A stretch of DNA of 64,000 nucleotides. Source: Dipteronia dyeriana (Eukaryota; Streptophyta; Magnoliopsida; Sapindales; Sapindaceae). This document shows positions 33,076-46,004 of this stretch, in pieces. The notes beneath the pieces were generated by a model, which saw only the letters and a list, made by a program, of their open reading frames with translations, had not been told where the DNA came from and did no database searches. The stretch is from positions 24,182,001-24,246,000 of the forward strand of contig CM065303.1 in NCBI GenBank assembly GCA_032871835.1. Reading direction: 5' to 3'. Numbering within the stretch: the stretch's first letter is position 1; every line of letters starts with the position of its first letter. The translations under genes and the position numbers were made by a program.

Positions 33076-34207
33076 AAGGTTTGCTTCTGTCACAACTGCA
33101 GAGAGATTGATCTCGGATACATCTCTTGAGATCCCAGCAACCACGTTTGCCTCGTGGTTCTTCTTCTTCTTTAGCAACCTACACTCAGAAGATTTGTGAC
33201 CCAGCTTGTCACAGTTGAAGAACTTCCCTTTGAATTTTGGCTTCTTAGAGACTCCTCCCTTAGGACCCAATTTGGATCCTTTCCCAGGCTTGTTCTTCGT
33301 TGGTTTAGAACTTTGCCCATCCTCAACCACAATGATCTTCGCTTCAGGCGCATTGACATCTTTCTTGTCATACTTAATGTGATCTTCCTGAATACGAAGC
33401 TTGAGAATTAGATCCTCGATCTTCATCTCCTTTCGCTTATGTTTGAGATAGTTTTTGAACTCTTTCCATGAAGGAGGAAGCTTCTCAATGATTGCAGCCA
33501 TCTGGAAAGTTTCACTCAGGGTCATCCCTTCAGCATGTATCTCATGCAGAATCACCTGTAGCTCTTGGACTTAACTCGTAACTGTCTTGGAATCCCCCAT
33601 CTTGTAATCAAGAAACCGGTAGACAATAAACTTCTTGGAACCAGCGTCCTCAGTTTTGTATTTAAGGTCTAATAATTCCCACAGTTATTTGGCTGTTTTC
33701 TTTGAAGAATAAACGCTATATAGCGAATCTGACAGCCCATTCAGTATGTAATTACCACAAGAAATCCGAGTGATTCCATGTATCAATCGCATTCCATACC
33801 TGAACATCTCGCTCTTCACCATTATTAGGTTTAGGAGCATCTTCAGTCAAGAATCTATCAAGGTTCAGTGTGGTCAGATAAAACAGCATCTTTTGTTGCC
33901 ATCGTTTAAAATTCGGTCCACTGAACTTATCAGGCTTTTCTATATGATTCATCGGCAAAGGTACCGAATTCATGTAGGGATTTTCCATGGGAACATTCAC
34001 TTGACTCATATACTGGCTCATCACCGGATCAGGCATGTTTCTCACGAAGGAGTTGATGGCCAGAGTCGTTGTAGCCACAGTAGGTACTACTACTGGTACC
34101 TGGCTCACAAGCACAGAGTTTACAGCTAAATTATATAATCCCATACTTGGATTAACTTCTGGAGTCTCTAGTGGAACACTGGAGTTCACATTCGATTTGT
34201 TTTCCAT
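33076..34207 (-). pseudogene. Copia G gag
   Basis: ATG at 34207 opens MENKSNVNSSVPLE. The gag core reads EKPDKFSGPNFKRWQQKMLFYLTTL. A frameshift near 33755 and stops near 33685 and 33572 break the frame, which resumes at 33555 ([19 protein letters not shown]). The knuckle reads [14 protein letters not shown], so the first Cys of CCHC is replaced. Gag is normally fused in frame with pol in copia, as seen here after 33555. Confidence 0.8.
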
Positions 34208-34608
34208 AATATCTGAAACAAAAACAAAATCGTTTTAGTATCACAGAAATAATAGCAAAGATATCAGTTGATATCAAATCAGATTTCACGATGGAAATCG
34301 AAATTAGTGTCTGATATTGCAGACCCGATAACACAAATGAAATCACAATTGATTTCGAAACCAGTGTCTAATAATAGACCCAATTTCCACAGATTAATAT
34401 ATATCTTTCAAATTAATATATATATTTCAAATTGAAACCAGTGTCTAATAATAGACCCAATTTCCAAAGAACCCGATTTCCACAGGTTATATACAATTGA
34501 AATCAGTGTTCCAAAGAACCTGATTTCCAAATTGAATCAGTGTTGCATAGGAACCAGATTACCACAGTTTTACGAGTTGATTTATTTTTCAAGTCTGTTA
34601 CGATCTGA

Positions 34609-34626
34609 ACCAGAAATCTGATACCA
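34609..34626 (-). other. Primer-binding site of copia G
   Basis: The complement reads TGGTATCAGATTTCTGG. The first ten bases match the initiator-Met tRNA-type site; the rest is diverged. Confidence 0.75.
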
Positions 34627-34633
34627 GAAAGTT

Positions 34634-35641
34634 TGAATAAGCAAACGTTGTTTGGAAAAAAGAAATTAAAACAGAAAAGAAAAACAAAATTGTCTTAAGA
34701 TTGTAAAACGTATTTTGCAAACAAACCTGACTGGTATCAATGAAAACGGAAAGTAACGTTAGAAAAAGAGTTTGATCTGAGGCCCGTGTTTCACACGGTG
34801 TCCTTTAGACAATTTCTCCTGACAACACCTTATGTGTATTAGGCGATTGTCTCCCGGGATACAACGGTTCAACAGTGGTAGGCCTAAGCACTATCCACTA
34901 CCAGCGAACTCAAACCGAGTTTTGAACTTACCAAGAAACAGAGAGAAGAAACGAATTCGGCTGCTCAAAAGAAACTTGAAAATCTTTTTCTGTATATGTT
35001 GAACAGAATATAAGAGGGATTAAATAACACTAGGGTTTTGGGATTAATTCAGGATTATAATTGGAAAATTCGTTTTGATTTAATAAGGAAATAATTTAAT
35101 TAGATAATATTCTCCAAAGAGATTTATTTCTAATTAAACTCGATTTTGTATTCTTAGTGATCAAGTAAGAAATCAGAATCCAAATAATTAAGCTTTATCC
35201 AAACAATTAAAGCTTTCCTTATTCATCACAATCAAAAATGTTGACTTAGGGAAGTGGCAAAATGTCAACTGTACTCTCACGGTCCAATCGGAGTGGCATT
35301 CGTGTCCACAGGTCGCGCCCACACACGATTCGTGCATTCGATGGTTCGGGGTCCATGATTTGCACCCCCCCATGCGCGCGCGAGAGAGAGCCTCTATGCC
35401 ACACACATGTTGAAAGCTCATATCACACATTCACTTATAAACTACTTATAAATGATTTCCCTAAGCAATGTGGGATTCCTTTTAATCCTTACACAATGGG
35501 TCCACTTTGAGATTCAATTTCTCATTCACCCATTAACCATTTTGTGAATTTGAGTATACCATTTCAAAGTTCTCACGGAGGAGAATTCGAATCCACTTTA
35601 ATCTTCCATTTCTATGAGAGATTATAACAAAATTTCCAACA
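34634..35641 (-). repeat. 5' LTR of copia G
   Basis: On the minus strand it starts TGTTGGAAATTTTGTTATAA at 35641 and ends ...TTATTCA about 8 bases before the primer-binding site. It is about 1008 bases. No second copy is in the window, so the inner edge is uncertain by about 10 bases. 34210-34608 is the untranslated leader. Confidence 0.7.
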
Positions 35642-37601
35642 CTTTGTTCTTCTCACAAAAGTTGATGATCTATATCGACTTCTAGCCAGTCATGAATAAA
35701 TTGTTTCCACATAAGGAAGCGTCTTATATTGCTGACGATAACCACTCTATGGTATGCACCATTTCTTGACTTCTTAATAGTACCATTATCAACATTGAAA
35801 GGTAGTGAGAGAAGCTCTGGTTTGTCAAGTTTGGAAGTAGGAAGGGTTTTAGGAAAAATCTATTCTCTATCTTCATTGATAACCTAAATTCTCTAGAAGA
35901 TTTGGTGTGTTTATGAGGGGTATTCAAGACTTTTGAAAGGGTTAGATATATGTTTCTTTTATCTAAGAATGGCTCAAGGTAGAGTTGTTTTGCCTTTATT
36001 CGTTTTGACTTGCTGAAGAAGAAAATAATGTATCAAGAATGGTGAACGGTATGCACTTCTATGGGTGGCCCATTAGTGCGAAGATAGCGTCTCATGGATG
36101 GAACAATCATAAACCAGTTATACCGAGACAATTCAAATCGAATTGAGTTACTGGGGGTCAAGAAATGAGAGTATAGACTAGGTATTAGTCTAAATAAAAT
36201 GAGCAATCATCAGTTTCGTTCGTTTACAGAGGTGATAGAAGGGAAGGATCGGAAGATCAATGTGGAAGGGCGTAATGAGGAAGAAGAATGTATCTCTATA
36301 ATGTGGAGGAGACAGAAATATGTAGAAGACTGGTAATCGAAATGAGCAGTGGGTGTTGAATGAGTTTTATAATGTTTTATGTGTCCACAATAGGCTTAGA
36401 AATATAGGATTCTCTTATTCGTCTTCGCTTTTAGGAGTCAAAAGCATAATGTGGTGTTTTAATTCTGAAGTTGAGAGGGATGGATTTATTTCAAATGGTT
36501 TCTTTTGAGATGATATCTTTTCCTCGATGTCAAGGTGGTCTGATTCCTTCATTCCTCATTCTAGAATAGCTTGGCATAATATGTATGGAACTCCGATAAG
36601 TTGATGGGATTCATCATTTTTAAATAAGCTTAGGTGATTGATTGATGAGCCTCTCTTGATAGAGGATAAGGCTTCTCATAAAAGTTGCCTAGATAGAGGG
36701 AAAATTGTGGCTCTGGTCTCCAATGTCAAAAAATGTGTTTGTAAGGTCAAAGTTATTGTGGAGATCGAATGAAACTTTTTTTATGAAATTGGTGGAAGAT
36801 TAGAATCTGGTGGACATCTCCTAGTTATCCAGTTATCTGGGTTTAAAGGTTGAAGATTATCGGCATGGCTTGTTCTCCGAGCTGAAAAATCACCAGTTGA
36901 AAGCTATTGCTAGGGTGGAAGGAGTGGTTCAAGAAGAAAGGGACTTGATAGGTATATCAGAGAATAAACTGTTGTGATGCGTAGACAAGAGGGCTAAAAA
37001 AAGTTCTAACTTGTAGAATTGTCATTGTTATGGCAAAAGAAAGATGGTCATGGATGTGTTGTTAGTCAATGGTACCTGATCTAAACCAACTAGAGAGAAA
37101 ACTAATTTAGGTTCAGGCATTAGTATTACAGATAAAGGGAAAAGTTGTTGGGTTAGGAACTAAAGGTGAAGATTATGGCTGCACCTATTTTGAATGTTAA
37201 ATTAGCAAAAAAAGGGGCTACGATGGAGATGGAGATAGAGAGGTCGGTTTTTCATCTTCGGATCCTGTAAGTTTTTTAAATTTAAAATGGCCTAAGAGTG
37301 AGTGTTCGGCCAAAATGCCAAGTAATTGAGGGTTGGCGAAAATCTAGGGGCTAGAAAAGTGTTAGAAGGCCCTTTCAATAGGATCAAAAATGGTTATTGG
37401 ATCACTTACCTAATGGGACTATTGAAGAATTTTTGGGCTTTGAGACAGATGTGGAAAAGGGTGAGTGTGCAAGCCTACAAATTTTGATAATTGGTGATAC
37501 TTTGAAAGAGCCAAACTTTCAGATTCAAGTGGTTTGACAATGCCCAGAGTGTGGTTTTGTAGAAAGGTATGTTGATAGCATACTGGAAAGGGATCTAGAG
37601 G
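35642..37601 (+). pseudogene. LINE ORF1 with RRM-like domain
   Basis: LFSIFIDNLNSLEDLV (about 35862-35910, RNP2-like) and SCFAFIRFDLLKKK (about 35983-36024, RNP1-like) are spaced as in an RNA-recognition motif. Further on come SRIAWHNMYGTPIS near 36560 and text resembling the conserved W-x-x-x-G-x-P region of plant LINE ORF1 proteins. The frame is broken by many stops. The protein would bind LINE RNA. The frame stops at the hAT-like insertion. Confidence 0.7.
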
Positions 37602-37830
37602 AGGGATGGCCAATGGGGAAATGGGGGCGGATGTAGGTCCCACCATCCCTAACCCTATTTTCCAAACCCTCTTCATTTCTCTATTTGAGGGAATGGGGTT
37701 GGGGTATCTTTGGGGGAGGTTCCCCCATCCTCATCCACATCCACATCCCTGTTTTCCCGTTTTTCTCTGTTTTTTCCCGTTTTTCCATTCCCTAAAATCC
37801 CTCATTTCCCCATTCCTCCATTTTTCCTGT

Positions 37831-39374
37831 TGTAAGTTCCTCGGTTTTTTATTGGCTTATTTCGTTGACAACCACATTTTGGGATCAATATGTAAGGGTA
37901 GTTTAGGGGTTTATTGTTTGTAACCGAGCTCAAGCATCAAAGGTAAAATCACTTGCTTAACTTCATTGAAGAGATTTAGTGCACACACTCACACTCATGC
38001 ATTCTATTTTAATTATCTTGCTTGTATGCTTATTTGTCATTTTGTGTGTCTTGTATGTCCTATTTTTATTTGAATGTTTGAATGTATGTTTGCACCATAA
38101 AGAAAGGAATTTTTCCTCTCTACCGCTGTCTAGACCGCTCTACGTGCAGTGCCCCCGCTGTGGGGGGGACATCGGTGTTTGAGAAAAGATGCTTCCTGTG
38201 TCTACCGCGGTCTGTACGTGTTGCCTACGCCGCGGTCTGTGTTTGTTGCCTACGCCACGGCCTCCCAAGCGGAGTTTCATAGAAGATGCATGATGTCCAG
38301 ACCGCGGTCAATGCACGCTGCATGCACAACAGCCTACATAGCGACGTTGTCCAAACGATGCACCGATCTCTGTGCTGCGGTCTGGACACTTGCCTGGACC
38401 GTGGGACAGACAGCGGTCCTGATGCGTTTTGGTTGCCTTTCGCCCAAAACGACGCAGTTTCAATTGGGCTTTATATATATTCGCCATCTTCTTCCCAATT
38501 CATTTTTTAGAGCTTCAAAACCTTTTTTATAGAGAGATATTGTTCATTAGAGAGATAAGCTCCAAGAAGCCATTTTTACTCAACCCAACTTCATCTCATG
38601 ATCATCTAGCTTCATTCTAGGATCATTCAAGCATGAAGCATCATCTTCTTCTTGACTAGGTAACTTCTACATGCTCTAGAATTCATAGTTTCATTAAAAA
38701 AACATGTATGCCTAGGTTTTTAGTCTTTATTGCATATTAAATGCTTGTTTGAATGTTTAATTGCTTTTATGACATGCTTGTGTATTGATTGTTGGTTGAG
38801 ATGCATTAATTTGTTATAGCTAGCATTTAGGACAATTTTGCCCTTCTAGCTAATTCTTCTTGCCCTTGCATTTAGAACATTGATATCTAGGATTTACTTT
38901 AATTGTCATGATTAATCCTAGATAAGCATGAATGTCTTGACCTAGCATTTTTTCATATTGAATATTCTTGCATATTCACTTAGGTTTCCATTATCTCTTC
39001 ATTGTTGAGTTAGCTTGTGGCTAAGTGGTTAGTGCATAAGGCTAGTGATCCAAAATCGCTATTAAGGCTCGTTGGGTAGAGTGAATGGGTTAGTAATTGG
39101 AGGGTTAGACGGGAGGTCAACCTAGGTTGTAAACTTTTACTCAATAGTGGATTTTGAGGATCAAGGGTGGCGCTCTAAATAGCCCGTGGTTTTTCCCATT
39201 TGGAGGGTTTCCACGTATATATTGCGTGTTGTTATTGTTTTATGTTTGTTGTCTTTAATTGAACATTGGGGTAGAATTGTTAATATTGATTAATTCACAA
39301 AATTGGTAATTTATCGAATTAAAACCTATTCACCCCCCTCTAGGTTATAGATACACACCTTCTAGGGAATTTCA
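37831..39374 (+). repeat. 5' LTR of copia C
   Basis: TGTAAGTTCCTCGG...GGGAATTTCA. It includes a GC-rich block (38115-38425), CCAAAACGAC at 38444-38453 and a TATA box at 38471-38480. Near the end the text attcacccccctctagg precedes the primer-binding site. Confidence 0.95.
38115..38480 (+). promoter_or_regulatory. U3 repeat block, CCAAAACGAC motif and TATA box
   Basis: Repeats built from CCGCGGTCTG, GACCGC and GCGG(A/T)GT in both orientations fill 38115-38425. Seventeen bases after CCAAAACGAC (38444-38453) comes ttatatatat. In a retrotransposon LTR the sequence before the TATA box is U3, so this is the likely enhancer and core promoter of the element (inference from position). Matching blocks lie at 46290-46580 and 50965-51235. 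Confidence 0.6.
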
Positions 39375-39391
39375 ATTGGTATCAGAGTCAG
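39375..39391 (+). other. Primer-binding site of copia C
   Basis: attggtatcagagtcag follows the LTR directly and contains TGGTATCAGAG, the initiator-Met tRNA-type site. Confidence 0.9.
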
Positions 39392-39499
39392 TGCCTTGAT
39401 ATACTTAGGTGATCTGTGCATCGTGTGTGTCTTACCTTGTGCATTTTGGTTGTTTGCATTTCACTTGCATCTTCATATCATTCATTACCCTCAAACACA

Positions 39500-41590
39500 A
39501 TGAGTGGAAACGGAAATAGTCATGAGGGAGCCTCAAGCACAAGACCCCCTTTGCTCAATGGGGTGAATTACGTTACTTGGAAGGGAAAGATAGAAGCCTA
39601 TATTTGCCAAATAGATGACCGCGCTTTGATGGCTTTTGAAGACGGTTACACTCTTTTAACAATGATCACTGACGATGGTGTAGAAGCTCCCAAGCCCAAG
39701 TCTAGTTGGAGTACTCAAGAGTTTGAAGCATCTAAGTGGAACAACAAGGCTATGAATGCCATCCTATGTGCCGTGGACGATAATCAATACAAGTTGGTCC
39801 AAAACACTAGAATTGCAAAGGAAGCTTGGGACATTCTTCAAACGGTACATGAGGGAACCGAGGTAGTCATGGACTCAAAGCTCCAAGTCCTTCAAATGCA
39901 ATTTGAGATGATTAAGATGGAGGAGCATGATTGCTTTAATGAATTCCAAGTGAAGTTGATGGATATTGTCAACCAAAGCCATCAACTTGGTGACCCCTAT
40001 TCTGACAGGAGAGTCAAGCAAAAAATTATGGGGTCACTTCCGTCAAGGTTCGAAAAAAAGTGACAGCACTTGAAGAGAATAGTGAGTACAAGAATATGAA
40101 GCTGAGTGAAGTCATTGGAAGACTTCTAGCTTATGAGTCTAGATGGAACACCTCACCCACACCTCTGAAGAAGCAAAAGAGCATTGCCTTGAAGACCACT
40201 AAGGTTGAAGAAGAGGAAGAGGACTCGGATGAAGAAACTGCCCTCATGGGATTCAAGAAATTCATGAAGTTTGAGAGGAAAGGTTATGGTTCAAAGGGAA
40301 AGGAAGTGAAGAAGAAAACTCCCTTCAAGAAGATTGAAAATTTTCAAGAAAGTGACTCCAAGAAGGGCATTCAATGCTATGAATGCAGCGGTTTTGGTCA
40401 CATTGCTCCAGAATGTGCAAATTTGAAGAAAAAAAAAAAGAAAAAGGGGAAGGTGATAGTGGCCACTTGGAGTGATAGTGAAGACTTAGAAGAGGAAGAA
40501 AAATCTTTGGATGATGAAGATAAAGTTAGAAACTCCATTGCCATCACAACATCTCATAATGGTAAGGAAGTTGTGAGTGACAAGGAAGAAGTAGATAACT
40601 CTAGTGATGAGAGTATATCTTCTAACTCTAGATTTGAGATTGATGAGGAAATGGACTATGTAGACTTCATGAAGTTTTTTGAAAAGTCTAGATTGAAAAA
40701 GAAGAAGGAGGTTCAAGAGTTGAAAAAGAAGAATCTAGAGTTGACTCTCAAGATTACTCACTTGAGTGAGAAAGTAAATAGTGGAAAAGAGTTAGAGGAG
40801 AGTTTAAAATTGGAGCTTGTGATCACTAAGAAGAGTGAAGAAGACTTAAAGATTAAGCTCAAGGAAGCAAAAGAATTGGTTGCCAAGATGACATCCGGAA
40901 CCGAGAGACTTGACAAGATGCTATCGTGTGGGAAGAGTCCTAGTGATAAAACAGGCCTAGGATATGTGGAAGGCAAGGATGCCACGTCCTTAAAGAATAC
41001 CATCTTTGTCAAAAGTCAAGAGGTCAAAGAGACTCAAGGTTCACACCAAAGGAGATCTAATGAAGTTGGAGAATCTTCAAAGCAAGCTTAAATGAAGGCT
41101 CAAACAAATTCTCAAGCAAAAGCTCATCCACCAAGAGCTAGAACACATCATACAAGACCTCAACTTCCAAGGAGCCCTCAAATTCAACAAAGAAGTTTTC
41201 ATCTACAACCAAGAAGAGAAGATAATGTGGTTCAACAGCAAAGGATGTTTCAAAGAAGAGATTCGGCTCAACACCAAAGGACAACTCAAAGAAAAGGAAA
41301 GTCTTCCATGCTCGCACAAGGATATGGTATGAATTATTATTTTACTTCATTTGTCATTATTGTGGTGTTGAAGGTCACATAAGGCCAAACTGTTTTAAAT
41401 TCATTAAGTTGTGTCGTTTTGAAAGTATGATTGAAAAGAATATGCTTAAAAGAGCCAAAATGCATGCACCTAGGAAGTTTAGAGCCATTGAACCCAATGC
41501 TCCTAGAAATGACAATGTTGCTACTAGGTGGATTAGGACAAATGAGTATGTTTGCCACGTGGCCCAAGGGGCGTTGAAGGCAAAAGCTTC
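39500..41590 (+). pseudogene. SIRE-like gag of copia C
   Basis: ATG at 39500 (MSGNGNSHEGASSTRPPLLN) is the conserved start; the longer frame upstream lies in the leader. Capsid text NYVTWKGKIEAYICQID is followed by a one-base loss in an A run near 40050 that shifts the frame. The knuckle CYECSGFGHIAPEC is at about 40376-40417. A coiled-coil region (KKKEVQELKKKNLELTLKITHL) follows. A stop at 41089 corresponds to CAA in element D at the same place. A second CCHC motif of the form CHYCGVEGHIRPNC is disrupted by a frameshift near 41350. Confidence 0.9.
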
Positions 41591-44500
41591 TAACACTTGG
41601 TACCTTGATAGTGGATGTTCGGCACATGACCGGAAACAAGAGTTTCTTTGAAACTCTTGTGATGGAGGATAGTGGATTTGTCACCTTTGGTGATAGGTCA
41701 CGTAAGAAAGTTCTAGGAAAATGAAACATTACCATCCCCGGTTTTCCCTCCTTGCCTAATGCTCTCTATGTAGATGGCTTGCAAGCCAATCTCATTAGCA
41801 TATCACACTTAAGTGATGAAGGGCTTTCAGTTTTGTTTGGAAAAGTTGATTGCTCTATTCTAAGAGAAGATGGTCAAGTGCTATTGAAAGGCAAGAGATC
41901 AAGTGACAATTGTTATTGTCTTGATTCTAATGGCATCTCTTGCAATTTGTCTAGTTGTGATCAAATTGAATTGTGGCATCAAAGGTTAGGCCATATGAAT
42001 TTCAAAGACTTGAAAGTTCTTGAGAGGTTGAGAGTTGTGAGAGGCCTTCCTAAGTTTGGAAGTAGGATTGAGGGAGTTTGTGGCCCTTATCAACAAGGAA
42101 AGCAAACTAAGAGTGTGCACAAGAAGGGCAAGTACCTTGCCACTAAAAAGCCTTTAGAGCTTCTTCATATGGACCTTATAGGTCCCATGCAAACCGAGAG
42201 TCTCGGTGGCAAGAGGTACATTTTTGTGTGTGTGGATGATTTTTCTAGATTTACTTGGACTTACTTCCTTAGAGAAAAATCTGAAACACTTGAAACATTA
42301 AAAATGATTTGCACCAAAATTCAAAATGAAAAGGATTCTCACATAAAATGCATTAAGAGAATTAGGAGTGATCATGGGAGAGAATTTGAAAATGTTTATT
42401 TTGAAAACTTTTGTGATAGTCTTGGCATTTTCCATGAGTTCTCAGCTCCTCGAACTCCTTAACAAAATGGGATAGTAGAGAGGAAGAATAGAGTCCTCTA
42501 AGAGATGGCCCGTGTGATGCTGCATAGCAACAATATGCCTAGGAACCTTTGGGCTGAAGCTGTCAATGCGGCTTGTTATATAGGCAATAGGATTTTTCTT
42601 AGGCCTGGGACTAGGCAAACCTCCTATGAATTGTGGAAGGGTAGAAAGCCAAATGTTAGTTGCTTCCACTCATTTGGAAGCAAGTGCTACATTCTAAATG
42701 ACTGTGATCAACTTGGCAAGTTTGATGCTAAGGGTGATGAGGGGATTTTCATTGGCTATGCCCTAAATAGTAAGACGTATAGAGTTTTTAATTTGAGGAC
42801 AAGAAGTGCTATGGAATCATCTAATGTGGTCATAGATGATTGTAGGCCTAAGGTTAGTAACCATGATGAGGAGATTAGTGTGATTGATGATACTCCCTTG
42901 GTGAGGATTGATGAGAGTTCTAGTGATGAAATCTCTTGATAGAGATCCTACTTTGGACTCTAAGGAACCCGCTCCTTGGGTTAGACATCTCCACAACAAG
43001 AGTGACATTCTTGGAAATGTGAATGAGAGTGTGAGAACTAGACATCAATTAGCAAATGAAATTAGTTACACTTGCTACATCTCTCAACTTGAACCCAAAA
43101 AGGTTGATGAAGCTTTAAGTGATGAGTTTTGGGTTCTTGCTATGCAAGAAAAGTTGAATCAATTTGAAAAGAATGAGGTTTGGACTATAGTTCCTAAGCC
43201 TAAGAACACTAATGTGATAGGCACCAAGTGGGTCTATAGGAACAAATCAGATGAGAATGGCAACATTGTACGGAACAAAGTTAGACTTGTTGCACAAGGA
43301 TACTCTCAAATTGAGGGTATCGAGTTTGGGAAGACTTTTGCTCCCGTTGCTCATTTAGAGTCCATTAGGCTTCTCTTGTCCATATCGTGTATTCACAAAT
43401 TTAAATTATATCAAATGGATGTTAAGAGTGCCTTCCTCAATGGCTTCTTACAAGAGGAGGTGTTTGTTGAGCAACCTAAGGGGTTTGAGGATCCACACAA
43501 CCCTAATCATGTTTATCGCCTCAAGAAGGCACTATATGGGTTGAAACAAGCATCGATGGCTTGTTATGAGCTCCTCACTCTTTATCTTGCTGACAATGGC
43601 TATTCTAGAGATAGTGTTGATAAGATTTTGTTCATTAAGTGCACTAAATATGAGCTATTCATAGCTCAAATTTATGTTAATGACATTGTTTTTGGTTCCA
43701 ACAACAACTTGAAAGTTCAATAATTTGTTGATGTCATGACTCATGAGTTTGAAATGAGCATGGTTGGTGAACTCAATTACTTCCTAGGCTTGCAAATCAA
43801 GCAAATGCATGATGGGATCTTCATATCCCAAGCTAAGTATGCCAAGAACCTAGTGAAGAAGTTTGGTCTTGAGAATGCCAAGCATTGTGACACACCAATG
43901 AGTACCACTGTGAAACTTTGTAAGGATGCTAGTGGAAAAGGTGTGGATCAAAGTCTATATCGTGGCATCTAGTAGGCCCGATATAGCATTTAGTGTCGGT
44001 GTGTGTGCTAGGTACCAAGCCAATCCCAAGGATTCTCATCTCTCTTCTGTGAAGAGAATCATTCGATATGTGAATGGGACATCCAACTATGGGATATGGT
44101 ACTCTTTTGACACTAATGCTAGTTTAGTTGGCTTTAGTGATGCATATTGGGTAGGTAATTGTGATGATAGAAAGACTACATCGGACGGTTGCTTCTTCCT
44201 AGAGAACAGTCTTGTGTCTTGGTTTTACAAGAAGCAAAACTCCATCTCATTATCCACAGCCGAGGCCGAGTACAAAGCAGCTGGGAGTGCTTGCACACAA
44301 CTCCTTTGGATGAAGCAAATGCTTGTGGATTATGGCTTTGAGAAAGGTACTCTAACCCTTTATTGTGATAATTGGGCAGATAATTGTGATGATAGAAAGA
44401 GTACATCCGGCGGTTGCTTCTTCCTAGGGAACAATCTTGTGTCTTGGTTTTGCAAGAAGCAAAACTCCATCTCATTATCCACAGCCGAGGCCGAGTACAT

Positions 44501-44816
44501 AGCAGTTGGGAATGCTTGCACACAACTCCTTTGGATGAAGCAAATGCTTGTGGATTATGGCTTTGAGCAAGGTACTCTAACCCTTTATTGTGATAACATG
44601 AGTGCCATCAATATTTCAAAAAATCTTGTCCAACATTCTAGAACTAAGCATATTGGCATTAGACATAATTTCATTAGAGAGCTAGTTGAGAGCAAATGCA
44701 TTGCACTCGAGCATGTGGGCACAAATGATCAATTAGCGGATTTGTTTACTAAACCATTAGATTCAACTAAGTTTAAATCTCTTAGTCGGTCTATTGGGAT
44801 TTGTCATATGCATTGA
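41591..44816 (+). pseudogene. Copia C pol (protease, integrase, RT, RNase H)
   Basis: Protease text WYLDSGCS (about 41598) loses its frame at once. The pre-integrase motif reads CGPY, so one zinc-binding Cys is Tyr. The integrase aspartate regions LLHMDLIGP and RSDHGREF and the glutamate region NGIVERKNR are seen, the last after a stop at 42460. RT has QMDVKSAFLNGF but YVND (about 43674) instead of YVDD. RNase H ends HSRTKHIGIRHNF and stops at 44816. Pol would be processed into four enzymes. At least six disablements are visible. Confidence 0.9.
44147..44596 (+). repeat. 225-bp tandem duplication inside RNase H
   Basis: 44147-44371 and 44372-44596 are two copies of the same 75-codon segment, in frame. 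Both contain NCDDRK, NSISLSTAEAEY and LTLYCDN. The copies differ at roughly ten positions, so the duplication is not recent. The open frame 43926-44816 runs through both. Confidence 0.95.
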
Positions 44817-45992
44817 TGGGTTTCGGTGGTTGACCCCTTATGGGGAGCTCAAGCAAAGAGAGCGAACTTGCATCTTAATAAGAAAATAATTGTTCAATTT
44901 TATGCTCTTTAATTAATTGCTTGAGTATCTTGGATGTATATAAAATTATATGTCTTTTTATTCAATAAGTGTGTTTTGCCTTATTTGAATTTGGACTAGG
45001 GAATTTGATTGGGAAGTACGTTTGATTGACCTAAAGTTTATCTCCATATTTGTGAAAACTTGATCTTGACATGTTTAAAGAGTTATGCATAATGAATTTA
45101 TTGAATGCTTTCAAAATGACTTGTGTGAAAGTGACTTTTGAAACTTCATTCAAAAAGGATATTGTATCCATTTCAATGATTTCATAATCCAATAGTCTCT
45201 CTCACAATTACTTATGAACAAGGCTACTATCATACGGGCATCTTGCTCGGAAAAATCTAAAAGGGTGCAATAGTCACTCATGTCTTGTTAAACTTGTGAA
45301 GTTTGATAGTTGCTCATTTTTTTGGTTAATCTAAATCTTGTTTTTCATTGACAATTTGGTGCAAACTGGTTTGACTTCTCTTGGAACCTCATGTGTTATT
45401 TTCCTTTGCCAAATACCATGCTTTTGGAAGTTGATGTTGCATGTACTTCATTGAAGGCAATCTTTCGCACCTGTTCAAATCAATAAAACTTCCATGAATT
45501 TCTCTCTCTCTTAATTGACCTGCATAAAGTTATTGTATATGATTATGCACTTACATTGCAAATATCTTTCTTTGCTACAGCATCCTGGTTGGGGAATACT
45601 CATTTGCCTATCTTGTGACAAAAAGGGAGAGTAGTGTTGGATTTAGGGGAAGTTGATATTGGCATGTTTTAAGGGGTGATTGACCTATTGTGAAGGAGTT
45701 GACCTTTTTAGCGGGAGCCTTTACTTTGTGCATTGTTGATTGCATGTTACTTGGTTCTATTTCATGCACATTGCACCTGTTTTTATTTTTCTTGATCCCT
45801 CTCATACACTTGTCTTGGAAAGTGTAGTTCTTTGTTTGTAGAGATGATCATGCTACAAGAGATGAAAGATTTGAAGATTTAGCTTTAGGTATCTCTTGCA
45901 ACATAGAATGGTTGTTTGTTGACCTCTTGTTTATTTCTTGTTATTTGTTGTGAGGATACTTTGTGAGTGAGTGGTTTTGTCACGAAATAGCC
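44817..45992 (+). other. 3' untranslated region of copia C
   Basis: 1.2 kb between the RNase H stop and the polypurine tract. Some SIRE elements carry an envelope-like ORF here. None is visible: the longest minus frame is 65 codons and unremarkable. Confidence 0.7.
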
Positions 45993-46004
45993 AAAAAGGG
46001 AGAC
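45993..46004 (+). other. Polypurine tract of copia C
   Basis: aaaaagggagac directly before the 3' LTR. Confidence 0.9.

Larger units (their letters stand above)
31655..35641 (-). mobile_element. Ty1/copia fragment G, inverted
   Basis: Read on the minus strand from 35641: LTR (TGTTGGAAATTTTG...), primer-binding site at about 34626-34610, gag from 34207, protease, integrase, then an abrupt stop at 31655 after KRSKRARTERS. RT, RNase H and the 3' LTR are missing. The style ([27 protein letters not shown]) differs from the SIRE-like elements and resembles other common plant copia groups. It abuts element B without target-site duplications. Confidence 0.85.

Noticed and set aside
38149..38532. Open frames on both strands over the GC-rich LTR block (also 46314-46770 and 50826-51287)
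   Set aside because: They arise because CCGCGG-type inverted repeats lack stops in both directions. The frames end in the LTR leader and are not conserved between copies.
44176..44523. Minus-strand frame with a repeated sequence
   Set aside because: Shadow of the duplicated RNase H on the other strand.
44817..45992. Possible envelope-like gene in the 3' region of the SIRE-like element
   Set aside because: No frame longer than about 65 codons and no signal or transmembrane pattern.
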